Positions 12,540 through 24,751 of a DNA stretch of 64,000 nt are shown piece by piece. The notes under the pieces are model-generated. The model was given only the letters and a program-made list of their open reading frames with translations, was not told the DNA's origin and searched no databases. The first letter of the stretch is position 1; the number at the start of each line of letters is the position of its first letter. Source of the stretch: Luzula sylvatica (lineage: Eukaryota; Streptophyta; Magnoliopsida; Poales; Juncaceae); contig OX326956.1 of the NCBI GenBank assembly GCA_946800325.1, positions 17,698,667 through 17,762,666 on the forward strand, in the 5' to 3' direction. The translations under genes and the position numbers were made by a program.

Positions 12540-13116
12540 GGTCAAAAACGGGCAAGTATACGTCGAAAACAATATAGTCTTTTCTAATAAACCCGGGTGT
12601 AAGAGTACAATGGAGAAACTACCTATGGAAAATGAAAATTCCACCTAAAGTAAAAACTTTTATTTGGCTAGCTATACTACAAAAATTAAATATGTCCGAC
12701 ATCCTTACGAAAAAAGGATGGTCAAACCAACAAAATTGTCATCTATGCTCAACACAAGTTGAGACGGCCGATCACCTATTAACCGAATGTCCATACACCA
12801 TTCAAGTTTGGAGAATAGTGGAAAAAACATTGAACACACAATCACAATTCACGTCAACACAAGATATACAAACATCTTGGGCGACAAATCGGTTAAAAGT
12901 GGAGAAAGAAACGAGAAAAGAATGGGACAAGATTTGGGCGGCAATATTATGGTCAATATGGAAAAAAATAAATTCGCGCATATTCCGAAACCAAACAAAT
13001 ACCCCGACTGTGACGGCAAGAAAGGTGATGGAAGAATTAGAAATATGGGCGGATATATCATAGGTAGTGGAAATATAAAATTTATTGGGTTAGAGTTTGG
13101 TATTCCTTCAAAAAAA
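12540..13116 (+). mobile_element. 5'-truncated LINE with zf-RVT domain
   Basis: An open stretch at 12610-13063 encodes the C-terminal zinc-binding reverse-transcriptase domain of plant L1-type LINEs. It has the run MKIPPKVKTFIWLAILQKLN, a Cys/His cluster (CHLCSTQVETADHLLTECP) and a Trp-rich IWAAILWSIWKK tail. The insertion ends in an A-rich tail and is bounded by a perfect 16-bp TSD, AATGTTTATAGTTGAT (12524-12539 and 13117-13132), the mark of target-primed reverse transcription. Endonuclease and polymerase domains are missing, so the copy is dead on arrival. Confidence 0.9.
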
Positions 13117-13718
13117 AATGTTTATAGTTGATTAGTTTGGTGTGGGTGTTAATATCTCCAATTAATGAATCACCAGGGTTCGATCTCCAATTAATAAGAA
13201 TATTCTAAATACCTTCCTTGATTAAAAAGGGTATTTTGGGAATTTTGATAAAAAAAAAATAGATAATTGCTCTATATTCAGAAATATCAACTCTAGAAAT
13301 AATCCTTTCCTCATGTTTAGATTGTAAAGAATAAAATTCTTGAATAAATACTCGTTCATGCCTTCTCTTTGATTCGAACTCGGGTGCCGATCATGAGAGG
13401 CGAGAGGCGAAAGTATCTACTTTAAACTGTTAGGAATACACTACTATTTACACGAATTGTTTCAATGTCTAGAGAGTTTCATTCAATTTTAAACGACATT
13501 ATTAATTTTAATTATTAATAGTTAATACTAATAAGTGAAAAATAATATTTTATGTTGTGATATAGTGTTGTAACGTTTTGATCATAACGTTCGTGTGATT
13601 CTCGTTATTGCGTGTTACATGAGATATATTGTCGCTAGTTAGTATATTACTGCATTGTGTTTTAGTTGTTATTTCCGCTATATCAACAATGCAACGATGT
13701 TATTTAATCAATAGGTAA

Positions 13719-13950
13719 GGGAAGTTTTATGATAGACCTATTTTTTTATCATTGATCCTTTTTCAAAAAATTATTTTAAGAATTTTAGTTATTTATTAAT
13801 TAATTCTATCAAATTTATGTTTTGGATAGCATTAAATGATAAATATACACTAGAATCTTACAAAAAAAAATCATTATTTAACAAATATTCGAATTTTTTT
13901 TTTTTAAAATGGGTCCATGATAAGAAAATTGATCTATCATATAACTCCCC
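13719..13950. mobile_element. MITE, same end type as 5589-5848
   Basis: The left end GGGAAGTTTTATGATAGACC and the right end GATCTATCATATAACTCCCC are imperfect inverted repeats around an AT-rich core of about 190 bp. No clear TSD could be read. Confidence 0.55.
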
Positions 13951-15394
13951 AAAAAACAATTAATATTAGCATTCAAAATTTCATAGAAAGAACAATTTAA
14001 ATGACTTTCGAATTTCGATCTTCTCCATTTGTAACAACAATATGGCTTTATAATTATTATTTAATTATTATGCATACAATAATTTAACATGTGAGATATT
14101 ACTTAATCTATCTAAAAAATGAACAAACAACTTTTTTTGAATAAAAAAAGAAATATATCATGAATTAAATAATTTAAAATAACAAATGGTATAATATGCC
14201 GGTTTATCCAAATCAAGTGAAGGTGATGAATGGGAAAAAGGTGGAGAGATATTCAATGGATCCTGCATTTGAAAATCCGGAGGCAAATACATTTTTGGTT
14301 CCATGAATTTGGCTTTTGTTTCTTTCTTTCCATTTTTTGTTTCTACAGTTTTAATTTTGTTTCCGAAACATTTTATAAATGGGTGATATTCAAAAGAATA
14401 TTTTGGGAAGTTATAATTAATTATATATTCTCAATCAAATTAGTTTCGGTTCGAAAATTGTATTAATTATTATTTAAATTAGAGGATTACAAAATATTCA
14501 TAATACCCTTGTTAATTTATATAAGAATTGGAAAAAAAAATCCTACCATCAAATCGCTCTTTATGAATATCTACATATTTCTCTAATGAAAAATTAGATG
14601 TAGCACATACAAACACTCAAATTATAAAACAAACACACAATTGTAGTTAAGAAGGGAGAGAGTCGTGGGGCATGGTATGGTAGCGCGATATTATTTACAC
14701 GACAAATAACTGAATAAGGTTTTCGAAAGTATTAATACTTCATTTAACTTAGGTAAAACAATCTCGTGTCGATTTTTAATCCATAGCACCATAACGGCAT
14801 CGGGTTTGATTCTTTTCACCACGCCGGCGATTCTACAACCGTGATAGGTCCAAAAATAGTAAACATGTTGGAAAAAACCACATAGTTACAACAAAAGTGC
14901 AAATAACTAACCGTTCATTTGTACTTCAAAAATAAAAATAAAAAGTTTTCTTCCTTTTGTAATAAAATTCACAAAAAAAACTCTCAAAAATAAGAGATAA
15001 TAATAACTCCCTGAATTTATCCATTCACAATTGTTTCTTCCATAATAATTAAAAGTTCAAGACTTGTACATGAGAACGAATGTCATTAAAACACTACACA
15101 ATCCCCACAAAAAATTTCTGAAGATTTCGATCAGCAAAACAAGTTTTCTTTTCTCAAACTCTATATTATAGACTGGAATGCATTTCAAAATCTAAACCCA
15201 ACTGTTTGATCAATATCTATAAAAGAGTCCACGAAATTTCTTTCGAAGCAAATTCTCTTATGTACCTAGTGGCTCGTTTATTACACAACTATCAAAATGA
15301 TGCGAGATGCAGCTACAACCCCGTTTTGTTTTTTTTAAACACACCCTAAAACCAATTATCAACATAAGAACTTGTCAAGTGATATCAAGTCTCA
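13951..15394. other. Intergenic downstream of the kinase gene
   Basis: No supported gene. A ~60-codon minus-strand open stretch at about 14690-14886 was noted but has no recognisable family or clear start. The last few hundred bases are probably 3' flank of the kinase gene. Confidence 0.4.
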
Positions 15395-17536
15395 CTAAAA
15401 ATGAACGGGACCACGTCTAGTGTTCCGTCTCCTCGAGGGGGTCATGTTAGGAGTCTGAGAAGGCGAGTTGACAGACGAGTTGATCGACGAATTGATCGAC
15501 GAGTTGGAATCGGAAACGTAAACCTGAGTGGCGACATGTATGAGAGCAACAACGACATCGCCTATAATTGGTCGGACATGGGGTTGATCTTGGAGGCACA
15601 TCGATGCAATCATGATTAGTTGGTAAAACGCTCGTTGAGGGTATCGTCCCTTCAGAGCCGGATCCGCCAAGTAATTGAATTTTCTCTTGTCGTTAAGATA
15701 TGGGCGCGACTACAATTGAAAACAAAAAAGGAAAGATGTTAATTACTATGCGAGAAGTATAACTCATATATGCTCAAACCAAAAAATAAGATGACGCTAT
15801 TGCAAGAGCTAACATGACTTAATTAAGAGCAATTTCAAAAAAAAAAATACTAAATGACCACTATACTCCTATTTATGATGATTGATATTTATTACAATTA
15901 TTTATTATTGCGAAGAACCAAATATAACTAGTATAGATTAATTTTCATATGACATGTTACAATTTGGATGCTTTTTTATGATGAGAAAACTTAAGGACAA
16001 ATATATATTTTTATATATGAAAGATATTGTTTGCATACACTACTAGATAAGTGTGATAAATATAAATCATCATAAATAGGGATATAATGGTCATTTGATA
16101 AAAATATTGAAATTGCTCTTAATTAAGTCATGTTAGTTCTTGGCGATTGCGCCACCCAAAAAATAATATAGAAACATACCCATGTCAACAAATTTTGCTC
16201 TTCGCGAACCCGAGTCGTATCGAAAATCCTCCTCCCCGTAATCAATTCGAGCAAGAGCACGCCGAAGCTATAAATATCAGACTTGAGAGTCAATTTCCCG
16301 CTCAAGACATAATCAGGCGCACAATATCCATACGTCCCCATGACCCGAGTCGAAACGTGAGTCCGGTCCCCAACAGGAGCCACTTTGGCGAGTCCAAAGT
16401 CAGAGAGTTTAGGGCTGAAATCTTCGTCAAGTAAAATGTTCGCGGCTTTCATGTCTCGGTATATGACAGGAGGATTTGCCACGTCGTGGAGATACGTCAG
16501 TCCTTTGGCTACGCCCACTGCGATTTTCATTCGAGTATTCCAATCTAGTGCTTGCCTTTCGGGTGTCAAATCTGCACGTATTAATTTTTTTTATTTGGTC
16601 AGATTAATTATTTAAGGAAATAATAAATTATTGCACCTAGTTAAGGTAAGATATCTTTCTGCTTTTTCTCAAGTTAGGTCCGATTATATAACTGAATTAG
16701 GTCTTAAGTTAACATTCAAATACTAATCTTTTTGGCAAGACATAAGGTATTAATTTTTGGGTTGGCATGCAATTAGTTTGGATATGTTATCCTTTTTAAA
16801 AAGATGCCAAATTCTTGTCTAGTTCGATTTATATCACATTGTAGCTTCTTTCCATTAAAAAAATTAGGAAATTAAATTGCATAACCAAATTAAAGTTCAT
16901 AGAATAACTTGCCGAATAAATTGTCTTCCAAACTTCCTTTAGGCATGTACTCGTAAACCAAGAGCCTCTCGTCTCCTTCGGCACAGTAACCAGTTAGGCT
17001 AACCAAATTAGAATGTCTCAGCATGATTAGCATTAGAATCTCCACGAGGAATTCTTTGCTCCCTTGCAAACCATCTCTGTTTAATTGCTTAATCGCAACT
17101 AACTGTCCACGAAAATCCCAAATTGAATAAAAATTTCGAGAAATTTGCGAGATTTTTGAAGTGATTTTTACCTGTCCTGACTCGAGGCGGCCTTTGAAAA
17201 CACGCCCAAATCCCCCTTCTCCTAGCAAATTTATATCTTTGAAATTCTGCGTTGCGATTGCAAGATCACGAAATGTGAAGCTCTTTGCTGCGCCGTTCCT
17301 CTCTGGACTCATTGACGACACTATTCTCTTAGCCTCTGTAATGCCTAATTGTTCGCAAATTAGTAAGGAAATTAATAGACTAAATTCTGCATATATAGAA
17401 TCAGGATTTATTTACCTGGAGATTCAACAAGAAAGCGAGAATTTGACCGAACGCTTGTGCTGTCCTCAATTTCAATCCGATTTTTCACATTTTTCATCTC
17501 TTTAATTTTGGGACTCAAGCATGAAAAACACCCCAT
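15395..17536 (-). CDS. RLCK-VII (PBL-type) protein kinase
   Basis: Five exons: 17536-17416, 17335-17172, 17102-16913, 16571-16180, 15709-15395; 393 aa. The N-terminus MGCFSCL has Gly2 and Cys3/Cys6, the usual myristoylation and palmitoylation sites that hold RLCKs at the plasma membrane. Kinase features follow in order: glycine loop [11 protein letters not shown], catalytic lysine in VAIKQLN, HRD-loop equivalent [11 protein letters not shown] (an RD kinase), DFG, activation segment [18 protein letters not shown], and [16 protein letters not shown]. Such kinases relay signals from pattern and hormone receptors; the wording is closest to PBL24/PBL25-like members. The third intron uses a GC donor (G|GCAAGT), required to keep frame into [11 protein letters not shown]. 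The C-terminal tail carries short [13 protein letters not shown] repeats. A fold-back MITE lies in the last intron. It appears intact. Confidence 0.92.
15799..16145. mobile_element. Fold-back MITE in the kinase intron
   Basis: The left arm (AACATGACTTAATTAAGAGC, then AATTTCAA) and the right arm (TTGAAATTGC, then TCTTAATTAAGTCATGTT) are long inverted repeats. They extend inward through ATGACC...CTATTTATGATGAT and its complement, giving arms of about 100 bp. The inner ends begin GAGCAATTTC next to TTAA, which resembles a Tourist (PIF/Harbinger) terminus with a TWA target. It lies wholly inside the last intron, so the pre-mRNA carries a strong hairpin. Confidence 0.7.
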
Positions 17537-18055
17537 TTTAACCCTTTTTGGGGTCAAGTAATCTCGCAATTAGAAGCTTTTGGTACAATTCAGAGAATTA
17601 ACAATATTTCAGAAAAAAAAAACTCCTCAAATTCCTTGCCCAAAAAATCAATTAAGAGAAAATCTCGAAAATTTCGTGCACAAATCCAACCACACGAGGC
17701 AATCTCGCTAGAATTCCGCCCCAAAAGGACGAAAAGAGGTACGAGAAACGGAAAAACGCTACGAAGCGCCCCCGACAGAAACCCAAATAGGCAAATGCAT
17801 AGAAGTAAAAATGGAGATCAAACTCGTGAAAGAAGAAGAATCTTTCCTTAAAAACCCTTGAAAGAATGCGCGAGAGAAAGAGATGAGGGGTTTAATGAGG
17901 GGTGTTTCGTGACAAACACACCCGTTTCCACGCGGAAGGTCACACGAGAAAGTAAATGGATTTCTCTCCTCTTTCTCTCTCCTCTCTCTCTCAAACTCTG
18001 TGGCTCTCAACAAGGGGCATTTTGTAAGAGAATGCAAGACTATTTTTAGAAGGTG

Positions 18056-18056
<1 letters not shown>
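17537..18056 (-). promoter_or_regulatory. Kinase 5' leader and proximal promoter region
   Basis: The region upstream of the kinase start is less AT-rich than its surroundings and free of convincing genes on either strand. It ends at a (CT)n tract. No TATA box could be assigned with confidence, so the limits are only approximate. Confidence 0.35.

Positions 18057-18088
<32 letters not shown>
18057..18088. repeat. (CT)n microsatellite
   Basis: About 16 CT units. CT/GA tracts near plant start sites often lie in 5' leaders or core promoters; here the tract is about 520 bp upstream of the kinase ATG. Confidence 0.95.
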
Positions 18089-18093
<5 letters not shown>

Positions 18094-18904
18094 CTTGTTA
18101 GAGGAAGTTCCTTCTTTTTCCCGCGAGGTGGGAAGAGAGACGAGGAGGATAGAAGGGGTGGAAGATAGAAGCCTTTTCGTCTTACTATTCTCCCATGGAC
18201 TTGGTGCAAGGTTGTACAATATGCACTTTCACTATTTAAATGTCGATTATATTATATTCTAATATATATAGAGTATTATAATGATTTGCATAGTTTAATT
18301 AAGATATTTTTATTTTTGGATATTAGAAGAGAAATATATTGGATAATTTGGCGTTATATTTTTTCTTGTAATTGATTAAGAGATTTGATTAGTTCATATT
18401 GTATGTATTTGATGACGTGTAAATAGATAGATTATTACTAAAATACTAACTAAGTACGATGAACCAACGGTAAATTGAAGCATTACAATTTAAACTTTCT
18501 AAAAAAATTATGAGCATTAATAAGAATTCATATACTTCTGAATAAACAAAACATGTAATTATTATTATTCATTAATACTTTATCATCGTAATTAGTTTAT
18601 GTATTTAAGAAATATTATCTAAAAGATATATCAACATTCATGTTATATAATAAATAAAATATTGTTCATTTTTTTTAAAAAGCGAATCACATTAATTATA
18701 TAATACGAATATTCGAACGAAGATTGTACATAATAAATTTAGAATTCTCGATATCCAATATTCATTTAAGCATTTTATATTTACAACGAAAAAATTGAAA
18801 ACTATCATAAATGAAAATTAAAACAAAACAAAAAATATATAAAGGAATAAATTTTTATTATCGGATTCAATTATTTTTATAAAATAATTAACACAAAGCA
18901 TGCT
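18089..18904. other. AT-rich intergenic DNA
   Basis: No gene or named element could be supported. Confidence 0.4.
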
Positions 18905-18912
18905 ATATAATA

Positions 18913-19066
18913 AGAGTAATGATAGGAACACAAATATCAACCACAAATATGACACAAATGCCTAAGTTTGTGTTTGATTTATGATTCATATATGCATAAT
19001 TAGCATTACAAACTTAGTTATTTGTGACACATTTGTGGTTGGTATTTGTGACCCTATCATTACTCA
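18913..19066. mobile_element. hAT-type MITE with 8-bp TSD (154 bp)
   Basis: Near-complete palindrome: arms AGAGTAATGATAGG...ACACAAAT and ATTTGTG...CCTATCATTACTCA pair over about 50 bases, with CAACCACAAAT/ATTTGTGGTTG inside. Both sides carry ATATAATA (18905-18912 and 19067-19074), an 8-bp target duplication fitting hAT transposition. Confidence 0.75.
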
Positions 19067-19074
19067 ATATAATA

Positions 19075-21248
19075 ATCATGTAATGATTCGTTTAATATTT
19101 AAATATATATGTGGTCGTTCTTAAAAAAATTAAGAATAATAATAAAAGAAAATAAGAGGAGTATAAAAAGCTCATGCACCAGGTGCATCTGCATATTAAT
19201 TCCATCATAAGTTGATTCATTGAACGCCGCTGATACATTCACATTAGGGATCTGGTTCCATTTAATGAATCAATTCCCTTATTCTCCATTTCACGCCACA
19301 ATACACTCTCCAGTAAACATGACATCCATGGTGAACATAATCCTATAAATGATCCAACGAAGAATGCCATGTGTTGAATGAATGGAGAGGGGAAATAATA
19401 TTTAACATTAAATTGGAAATGTTATTAGCTTCTGGCAAGGGATACTGTGTAGTAAGTCAATGTGATGATGTGATTCGGTCAGAGAGTGGGCCCGGCTTTG
19501 CTTTTGTTCGGCGAAGGACTGTCTTTTCGGTGCACATTTTAATTTGCATGTTTCTGCCCACACACCAAACACCATCATGCTGTTTATTTGTTATTTCATT
19601 TGGCTAAATATAGTAAAATAAAAGAATATTCTTTTCAAAATTTTATTGGAAATTAAAAAAATAATAATGATTTTATTAAAAGTCCTATTACTGAGTATAT
19701 TTTTATGCTATTAGTATTTCGAGTAGAGTATAATATTTTTTTTATTGGAGTCGACGATGATGATTGGAATGTATTCCGAAATGGGAAGTTCGTAACGGTG
19801 GTGAAAATAAATACGTAAATAAGTAATTCGTTTTAAATTATACAAGTTTGAAAAAAAAAATTATATGTAGGAAAATATTCTTTGAGGATTCGAAGAATGT
19901 TATTTTATTTATTCTTTGAGGAAAATACAATTAAGTGATTAACTCCGGACGAGTTCAAAATAGAAGTAAATATAAATGATGGGTAAAATAATAAATTTAC
20001 TTGATGATTTTTCGCAACAATAAAAATTATTCCTGTCCAAATCAGTCTCGTTGGGTATTATTATATATTTTCTACTTGTTATAATGTACATTTAACGAAC
20101 AAAATATAAGTAATTATTAATATTTAGCGGTATGTATTTAATGATAATTCATACAGTAATATCATGCATTGCGTGTGTATAACCACGCAATCACCACGCG
20201 TGTACTATTTTCGTATTCGTGCACTTCAATTCATTATTACTTTCATATAAAAAATATATATATTTATAGCATATTCAAATACTTTTCATATCTGTGCACT
20301 TAAACTTATTATTATTTTCATATAGAATATTTTTTTTTTCTGATAGTATATTCAAATAGATAAAAATTGAAAAATTAAATGATGGTGGCATTTCACAACT
20401 GCAGACATGGAGACATGATTTGGGGCCCTGAGTACACGTGGAACGAAGAGAATGATGATGTTTGCTGTGTCTGTTCGGGGTTGCTTAGCGGTGAGACTTA
20501 CGTGTCCTTTTCCTTGCTGGCATTCTTATTCACTACTCACTACTCACTACTCACTAGTAAAGTAAACCTCACTTTTCATAACATGAAAATTTTAATTAAT
20601 TAATTCATTAATTTAGTCAAAATTTAGTGCACCGAGAATGCCAGCACTAGATTTTGACAGTGACCTTGAAATAAAATAAAAATAAAGGTAATAGTGAATA
20701 CCAGCATCATATGTGTTCATGAAAATTTCATGCGTGCCCAATTTTTCTTTTTTCAAAATGATTTTGTACGCTTATAAAAGTTTACAAGAATAATCATACA
20801 AATTATTCTAATCATCGAAATATAAAACATGCCAATACATCATTATAATTACTAATTAGGAAACTATAAATGTAGGACTTCAATGATTTTTTGGTATAAT
20901 ATGTAATTTTATACACTCTTTTGGTATAACATCGTAATTAACAATAAACATCCAATCAATAGTTAATTAATATTATTTAGAAATTATTAATTCGAGTAGA
21001 TGTTAATTATAAATTGTTAATTCGATGAGAATTAATTATTCTTATAGGTTTATCCAAACAACAACTTTACGAATTTATACATAATTCAATTTTTATAGGT
21101 TTGGAGATTTAAAAAATTTAAATCCTATAAATAACTAATACCACAATGTACATTTTGTATGCATCCAAACAAGCCTTAAGGGAGATGGAAAATGAACAAA
21201 CTAATTATTTCCCTTAGTCCATTACTATGATTTAAAAATTAATTATGA
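19075..21248. other. Intergenic; two more complex patches
   Basis: Mostly AT-rich. Patches at about 19160-19600 and 20380-20560 are richer in GC and less repetitive and contain short open frames, but nothing in them is recognisable as a protein or RNA gene. They could be conserved non-coding sequence or gene relics. 20530-20560 has a short CTCACTA repeat. Confidence 0.4.
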
Positions 21249-21290
21249 CTAGGAGAATACTCGCGTTGCACGATGAATATGATAATTATA
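21249..21290 (-). repeat. Degenerate Helitron-type 3' end
   Basis: CTAG preceded on the plus strand by A, then about eight bases and an imperfect GC-rich hairpin (CTCGCGTTGCACGA). This is the minus-strand layout of a Helitron 3' terminus, but the hairpin is weak. Confidence 0.35.
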
Positions 21291-22003
<713 letters not shown>

Positions 22004-22039
22004 CCCTCCCCTAAAATAGAATTAACTCGTGTGCGAATT

Positions 22040-22745
22040 AACGCGCGTGCGTTTGAACTAAATTAATCTAATCATGACATATTTGCAAATATCATGATGT
22101 CAATAGATGCATAAGATTCATGAAATTAATCTATCACGGATATTATTTTCTGATATAATTTGTATAAATAACATTTGTTCAGGTGATTTTAAAATCAATT
22201 AATATAATCAGAACATATTCGCAAATATATTTGATGTCAATAGATGCATTATAGTTACGGTTCATTAAAGGATCACAATGTGTCATATGGATACAACGGA
22301 CAAATGACAAAAAAACTCGCATAAATTTGAGGTTACAAAATTTCACATATACCCGTGCAAAATGAGCAAATACAAAAAAAAATTGAAAAGCAAAAAAGGA
22401 CCAAAATGTAAAAAGGAAAACAATTGGGTAAAAAGGAAAATTACAAAAAAAAAAAATTGAACTTACGAAATTGCATACATAACCCTGCCCAATGAACAAA
22501 TTAAAAAAAAATTGAAAAATAAGAAAAAATGATCAAAATATCAAAAAGGACCAAAATATAAAAAATATATCAAAATGTAAAAATGACCAAAATATAAAAT
22601 AAGAAAAAAGGATCAAAATGTAAATAAACAAAAAAAAGACCAAAATATAAAATAGGAAAAAAGGACCAAAATGTAAATAAACCAAAAAAATAAATGAGGT
22701 GGCCTCATATATGAGCAAGAATTTTCCTTACTTTATACATACTAG
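22040..22745 (-). mobile_element. Helitron-like repeat with CTAG/hairpin end
   Basis: On the minus strand the terminus reads CCGCAGCGAAGCGCGGAC then CTAG (22742-22745) next to host T. At 22060-22300 the sequence repeats the block found beside the CTAG end at 4141. Between them lies a purine-rich stretch (22370-22690) of repeated GGACCAAAATATAAA motifs. No Rep/helicase coding sequence is present. The 5' end is not certain and more than one insertion may be nested here. Confidence 0.5.
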
Positions 22746-23570
22746 GAAATTTGTCCGCGCTTCGCTGCGGATTTTTAACGTAATTGTTTGTATTAGATAA
22801 AAGATCGTGTATTCACTTATTAATTGTTATTTGTTATGTTTATAGAAAAAATAACCAATATGAAAATTATTAAATGTGTAATTTGATATAATATCATAAA
22901 ATAAATTAATGAATATCATAAAAAATATGAAAATTATTAAATACGTAAAGCATGATATAAATTAATGAAATCACAAAAGACATATGAAATCATATCATAT
23001 TAATGAATATCACAAAACAAATATGAAAAAAATATTAAATGCGTAAATCATGATATAAATTAATGAATATCAATCACAAAATAAATATGAAATCATAAAA
23101 TAAAATTATTAAATGGTTAAATGGGTAAAACATGATATAAATTAATGGATGTAATCAAATTATAAAATAAATATTAATATGTGTGATAGAAAGTCAAAGA
23201 TATGAGGTGGCTCAATTTGGAAACTCAAAAACATCCTCTCTTTAAAGGAAGAACAATTTTTAATGTATGCTATTGCGGACTTTTTATATATGTTTTGTGG
23301 TGATATACATTGTCATAATCATGGGGTAAATTTTTTTGTTCTTTCATTTTTGCTGGGTATTTAAATTTATTTAAATTATAAATAAATAAATTCAAATATT
23401 TTAGCCCTGTATCTATAGCATCTGATATAATTAAACACGTAAACTCATTAGGCCGCAGGCTTGAATATTATCATCGGACTCTTTTATACACAAGGTACCC
23501 ATTTTCTTTATTATTTTCTTGAAAAACCCTCGTGCTTACAAAGAAGACCGGAAATATCTCAGAAGCTTTA
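22746..23570. other. AT-rich spacer before the U2 gene
   Basis: 22860-23180 repeats ATGATATAAATTAATGAATATCA-like phrases in an irregular way. No gene is seen. Confidence 0.4.
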
Positions 23571-23581
23571 ATCCCACCATG
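23571..23581 (+). promoter_or_regulatory. Upstream sequence element (USE) of U2 gene
   Basis: ATCCCACCATG matches the plant snRNA USE consensus RTCCCACATCG at 8 of 11 positions. It ends 32 bases before the TATA box, the spacing of RNA polymerase II-type plant snRNA promoters (about three helical turns; Pol III types are one turn closer). Confidence 0.75.
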
Positions 23582-23613
23582 TTAAAGCATAAGTTCTGAG
23601 CCAGAGAAGCCAA

Positions 23614-23620
23614 TATAAAT
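23614..23620 (+). promoter_or_regulatory. TATA box of U2 gene
   Basis: TATAAAT starts 33 bases upstream of the first base of the U2 RNA and stands at the expected distance from the USE. Confidence 0.8.
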
Positions 23621-23646
23621 AGAGAGATTAGTACAACAAAAATTTC

Positions 23647-23842
23647 ATACCTTTCTCGGCCTTTTGGCTAAGATCAAGTGTAGTATCTGTTCTTATCAGT
23701 TTAATATCTGATATGTGAACCATGTGTTCACAACGATATTAAATTTATTTTTCGCGGGGGAGAATCCATCACAGTAGCTTGCTATTGGGATTCTCATGCG
23801 TCGCCCTTGCGTTGCATTATTGCTCGGGCTTGGCGTGCTCCT
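23647..23842 (+). ncRNA. U2: U2 spliceosomal snRNA
   Basis: The 5' part reads ATACCTTTCTCGGCCTTTTG followed by the invariant block with GTAGTA, which pairs with the intron branch point, and TTCTTATCAGTTTAATATCTG. Stem-loop IIb pairs GTGAAC with GTTCAC. ATTTATTTTT serves as the Sm site, and 3' stems III and IV follow. U2 RNA recognises the branch site in the nuclear spliceosome. The length of about 196 nt is taken from the plant family; the exact 3' end is inferred. With a USE, TATA and a downstream 3'-box-like motif all present, this looks like an expressed gene, not a retroposed pseudogene. Confidence 0.93.
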
Positions 23843-23869
23843 ACCAATTCGAACCCAATGTTTTGTTCA

Positions 23870-23876
23870 AGTTTAA
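23870..23876 (+). terminator. Possible U2 3'-box
   Basis: AGTTTAA fits the AGTNNAA core of the plant snRNA 3'-end box. The CA expected 3-10 bases upstream is found 12 bases away, so the match is slightly off. Confidence 0.45.
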
Positions 23877-24185
23877 AAAAAATGAACAAAATGGAAAATT
23901 GCTAGATAGTTTTTCGATTATTGGAATGTTCGTTTTATTTCAATATTGATGTCAATGAAACTAGAATTATGTATAATCATATCAATACAATGACTCAAAT
24001 AAAATCAGAAACAAACTTAACATTTTAGAAATCATAAAACATTTTTCATATGGGACAAATCAAATCAGAAAATATCACATATATAGTTATAGAATTTTAA
24101 ATATTTTGAATATTTATATAATTTTGAGAATTCTGTATAAGTCTAAAATTAGAGCAAAAATATGTATAATTTTTCGAAACTATGC

Positions 24186-24221
24186 AAATGTTGTTCCAAA
24201 GCGAAGCGGGGTACTCACTAG
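24186..24221 (+). repeat. Degenerate Helitron-type 3' end
   Basis: AAAGCGAAGCGGGG followed by TACTCA and CTAG then T resembles the plus-strand layout of the Helitron 3' termini seen elsewhere here. The hairpin is weak and no body could be defined. Confidence 0.35.
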
Positions 24222-24734
24222 TATAATTCACACATTTAATAAACATGGTAATCAATGAGACACATATAAATAATTGGTAATTCAAATTCAAATGAATATT
24301 AATTATGTATTGATTATAATAGTTAATTCTGACTTGTCCAATAAACACGTCATTAACGCTTAGAATTTTTACCTTCTCCACATTGTGCTCTCCATATGTG
24401 TCCATTATTTAATATACTATTAATTTACAAAAATTAAGATATTGAGTACGTAAATAAATGGATAAGTAATCGGAAAAGAAAATAGAGGCAAGAAAATCAA
24501 AAAGAAGTAAGAAGCTTAGACAACTTGTCAACTTGTGCTTAGATGATATTCTAGGATTTGTAAGCAAACTTTTTTGTTTGGAAATTCTAGTCATTTTTTA
24601 TACAAATTATGTGAATAAAAAAAACTTTGAAAAACTCTTTTTTCAAAGAAATTTTTAGTTTGTGTTGTGCATATTCTCTCCCTCTCCTTGGTGAGTGTGC
24701 ATATTTGTAATTTTTTGTCTAAGAACATAACATC
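24222..24734. other. AT-rich spacer
   Basis: No gene or element recognised. Confidence 0.4.
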
Positions 24735-24751
24735 AAAATGTATAATTTAAG

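Noticed and set aside
13350..13400. GATTCGAACTCGGGTGCC resembling a tRNA T-arm.
   Set aside because: No acceptor, D-arm or anticodon arm can be built around it.
14690..14886. A ~60-codon minus-strand open stretch (for example RIAGVVKRIKPDAVMVLWIK).
   Set aside because: No start context, splice signals or recognised family. It could be a decayed gene piece but cannot be supported.
19371..19607. A 78-codon plus-strand frame.
   Set aside because: No recognisable domain, no regulatory signals and poor codon pattern. Treated as chance.
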